IMG/VR virus record: IMGVR_UViG_3300046006_002762 | Span: 1 to 35,770 of that record | Direction: 5' to 3' (one strand) | Origin: a virus | DNA length: 35,770 bases | Shown here: one piece after another, positions 35,201 to 35,770 of the stretch | Layout: each line of letters starts with the position of its first letter | Numbering within the stretch: the first letter of the stretch is position 1 | Notes under the pieces: generated by a model | Database searches by the model: none | The model's input: only the letters and a program-made list of their open reading frames with translations | Told to the model about the DNA's origin: nothing | Program-made: the position numbers and the translations under genes

Positions 35201-35770
35201 TGTGTTTTAATCTTAAATAGAGGTGTTGACCCTAATGTGTCAAGAGTAAAAATTAGATACGATTTAAATATTTTATTTGGTAAAAATTTAGGTAGTGACC
35301 CTTCATTGATTATTGAAGGTAATTATAAAATGAACTATCCAATTCAAGGAAAATTTAAAAATGTTAGTCACGATAAAAATAACATACCAAATAATTTAGC
35401 AACAGATTCATATTCAGGTGAAAAATTATATTTTGATACGTTTGATTTTACCGCAGACACCACTTCATTTTCATCATTCACCTCTCCGTTATTTAGTTAT
35501 TATTCTAAATTAGATAACAACGCTTTAACTTATCGACCAAGTTGTCCTGGTCCTGAGGTGGGTTTTGAATTCCCATTACCAGTTTCTGATGGGGCTCAAG
35601 CAAACAGTGTGTATGGTTTAAAAGTTATTACTCAAAATGATTTTACAAGTGAATGGAGTTTGTCACAAATTACCCCTTATGGATTTATGGGTATTGATAG
35701 TTGTACTACTTATGTTCCGGTTAGTAATGGTAATGGTTCTGATACAACAAAAAATAGAGGGTATTATATT
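32270..35770 (+). CDS. Very large putative tail/baseplate protein with beta domain and transmembrane block, 3' partial
   Basis: The frame from ATG 32270 (MSNSFRIRTEPGVDKSLNV) is open to the right edge, at least 1167 residues. Residues ~50-170 resemble a carboxypeptidase-regulatory or prealbumin-like beta sandwich (VGRVSVNNGFGIPNAKVSIF, then STVTNTSGDYMIFGLPTGSQ), with a ~65-residue insert. Residues ~512-602 are almost wholly hydrophobic (YILYSFLMMVF, FLLLITAHLLYFTIMLL, ILVIPALILYY, GLIVGYLLQIILYILLIAAF), enough for about four membrane helices. A CDLCDC cluster and a Ser/Glu-rich linker follow, then a long beta-rich part. Position after gp25, gp6 and the hydrolase suggests a distal baseplate or tail-fibre-type protein; the hydrophobic block is unusual for that and hints at membrane entry on infection. 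No family was recognised for the C-terminal part. Confidence 0.75.
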   Translation, partial: MSNSFRIRTEPGVDKSLNVLIDQEFEYLEILSLKILQSQIYTRQCSDYGVLVGRVSVNNGFGIPNAKVSIFVPLDSTDELDPVISELYPYKSLSDLNDDGYRYNLLPYTQSHSGHIPTGTFFTRKDVLVDPTLIQVYDKYYKFSTVTNTSGDYMIFGLPTGSQTIVVDIDLSDIGEFSLSPQDLIRMGIATPSQVAGVSFKSSTNLRSLPQIITINRTVEVEPLWGQPQICNLGITRTDFDLSSESGIDITPTAIFMGSIVSTTDEDALKRTCQVRGNAGYLCSLTTGPGEILGIRQTIFQDEYGRPILESFDLDEGGKVIDSNGTWLVDIPMNLDYYITNEFGEQVLSNDPKKGVPTRAKCRFKVKWDQSPSLSEQIKRGYFIVPNVREHGWTTSGSDPLSSSNRTLNSPYDLAMKSYAFSLDWADYGYTGTSTSSGANIGRQMIQEAIDCDDKFYVMQYNKVYTVSQLVDKFRKGITPDRFIGIKNILDDSCNSENNKFPTNDSNMRFDIIYILYSFLMMVFRPVLFLLLITAHLLYFTIMLLRILVIPALILYYTVQVVNTGVLIAGTVPYALGLIVGYLLQIILYILLIAAFVVILKELWKMDLKGISLPMLTYPDCDLCDCSVGQTPGTEGSVSEEASASVSDISGDSTEELPCPYIYLDPAPDNALSSSLVLLGVSSPLYKIPGNSVDSSIKNAVTSIYSGKIPAGDSDNSVGIPKVQEIVYEISGNQENDYIFSSNLTLAERMNLFNTKAKYFDGSPGSNPGGGVNRIKVTFDPANNSPLTTFHYDNTIVILCDKNSLNSLKVGQMLSFQNPTLTKDINLFSGVTNSFGNQAITGFTSTGITQVSFSYANPNPAGSPLGVTYNVMLTGSTEFTGTTNGYNDYYRFPMDLEYFQVITGMTYSEFSGQCGTTIPNSLNERFLHNDMFLQRWAGGSQIQPGCWGGPYTKDNPTTESFPILKKPINYLKDPDQQCVLILNRGVDPNVSRVKIRYDLNILFGKNLGSDPSLIIEGNYKMNYPIQGKFKNVSHDKNNIPNNLATDSYSGEKLYFDTFDFTADTTSFSSFTSPLFSYYSKLDNNALTYRPSCPGPEVGFEFPLPVSDGAQANSVYGLKVITQNDFTSEWSLSQITPYGFMGIDSCTTYVPVSNGNGSDTTKNRGYYI

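Noticed and set aside
1-35770. tRNA or rRNA genes, introns or inteins (especially in nrdA/nrdB)
   Set aside because: No cloverleaf-like segment was noticed by eye, and nrdA, nrdB, uvsX and helicase are continuous with family-typical lengths.

Overview
This window looks like part of a large, AT-rich (by eye about one-third GC) tailed-phage genome of the contractile-tail, T4-like type. Every recognisable gene is on the + strand and packed head to tail. The virion genes match T4 baseplate, sheath and tube families, and a block of T4-type replication proteins (gp32-like SSB, UvsX, RNase H-type nuclease, gp41 helicase) sits with a class Ia ribonucleotide reductase. Start codons are preceded by A/T-rich leaders with almost no Shine-Dalgarno sequence. 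One tail protein carries a carboxypeptidase-regulatory-like beta domain of the sort common in Bacteroidota. I therefore infer a Bacteroidota host, but the sequence does not prove it.

Layout. (1) 2-5363: tail sheath (5' end outside the window), a HAD-type phosphatase-like gene, tail tube, and a gp26-like baseplate/chaperone gene whose 3' end overlaps a second reading frame. The overlap suggests a programmed frameshift just upstream of the tape measure gene. (2) 5409-19575: tape measure, a 1671-residue baseplate protein with an embedded OmpA-like domain, a LysM-type gp53-like protein, and a 2299-residue gp27-like hub with a probable murein-hydrolase-like domain and a Cys-rich tail. (3) 19619-20513: two small genes, the second probably a virion or assembly protein, ended by a strong terminator. 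(4) 20611-28833: replication and nucleotide cassette (SSB, UvsX, exonuclease/RNase H, unknown 150 aa protein, DnaB-type helicase, NrdB, NrdA), opened by a sigma70-like promoter and closed by a strong terminator. (5) 28921-35770: gp25- and gp6-like wedge genes, a membrane-anchored alpha/beta hydrolase, and the first 1167 residues of a very large protein that runs off the window and has a four-helix-sized hydrophobic block in its middle.

How it fits together. Regions 1, 2 and 5 encode successive layers of a contractile injection machine: sheath, tube, ruler, tube initiator, hub and wedge. Peptidoglycan-directed modules (OmpA-like, LysM, hydrolase-like) are built into the baseplate. Region 4 makes the replication and recombination fork and supplies dNTPs. 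A recurring TATTTATA(A/G) element lies just upstream of many virion genes and is a candidate phage late promoter; the replication block opens with a different, host-type promoter. The best leads are the frameshift before the tape measure gene, the membrane-anchored hydrolase in the baseplate cluster, the transmembrane block in the last protein, and a pair of mutually exclusive stem-loops between the SSB and uvsX genes.
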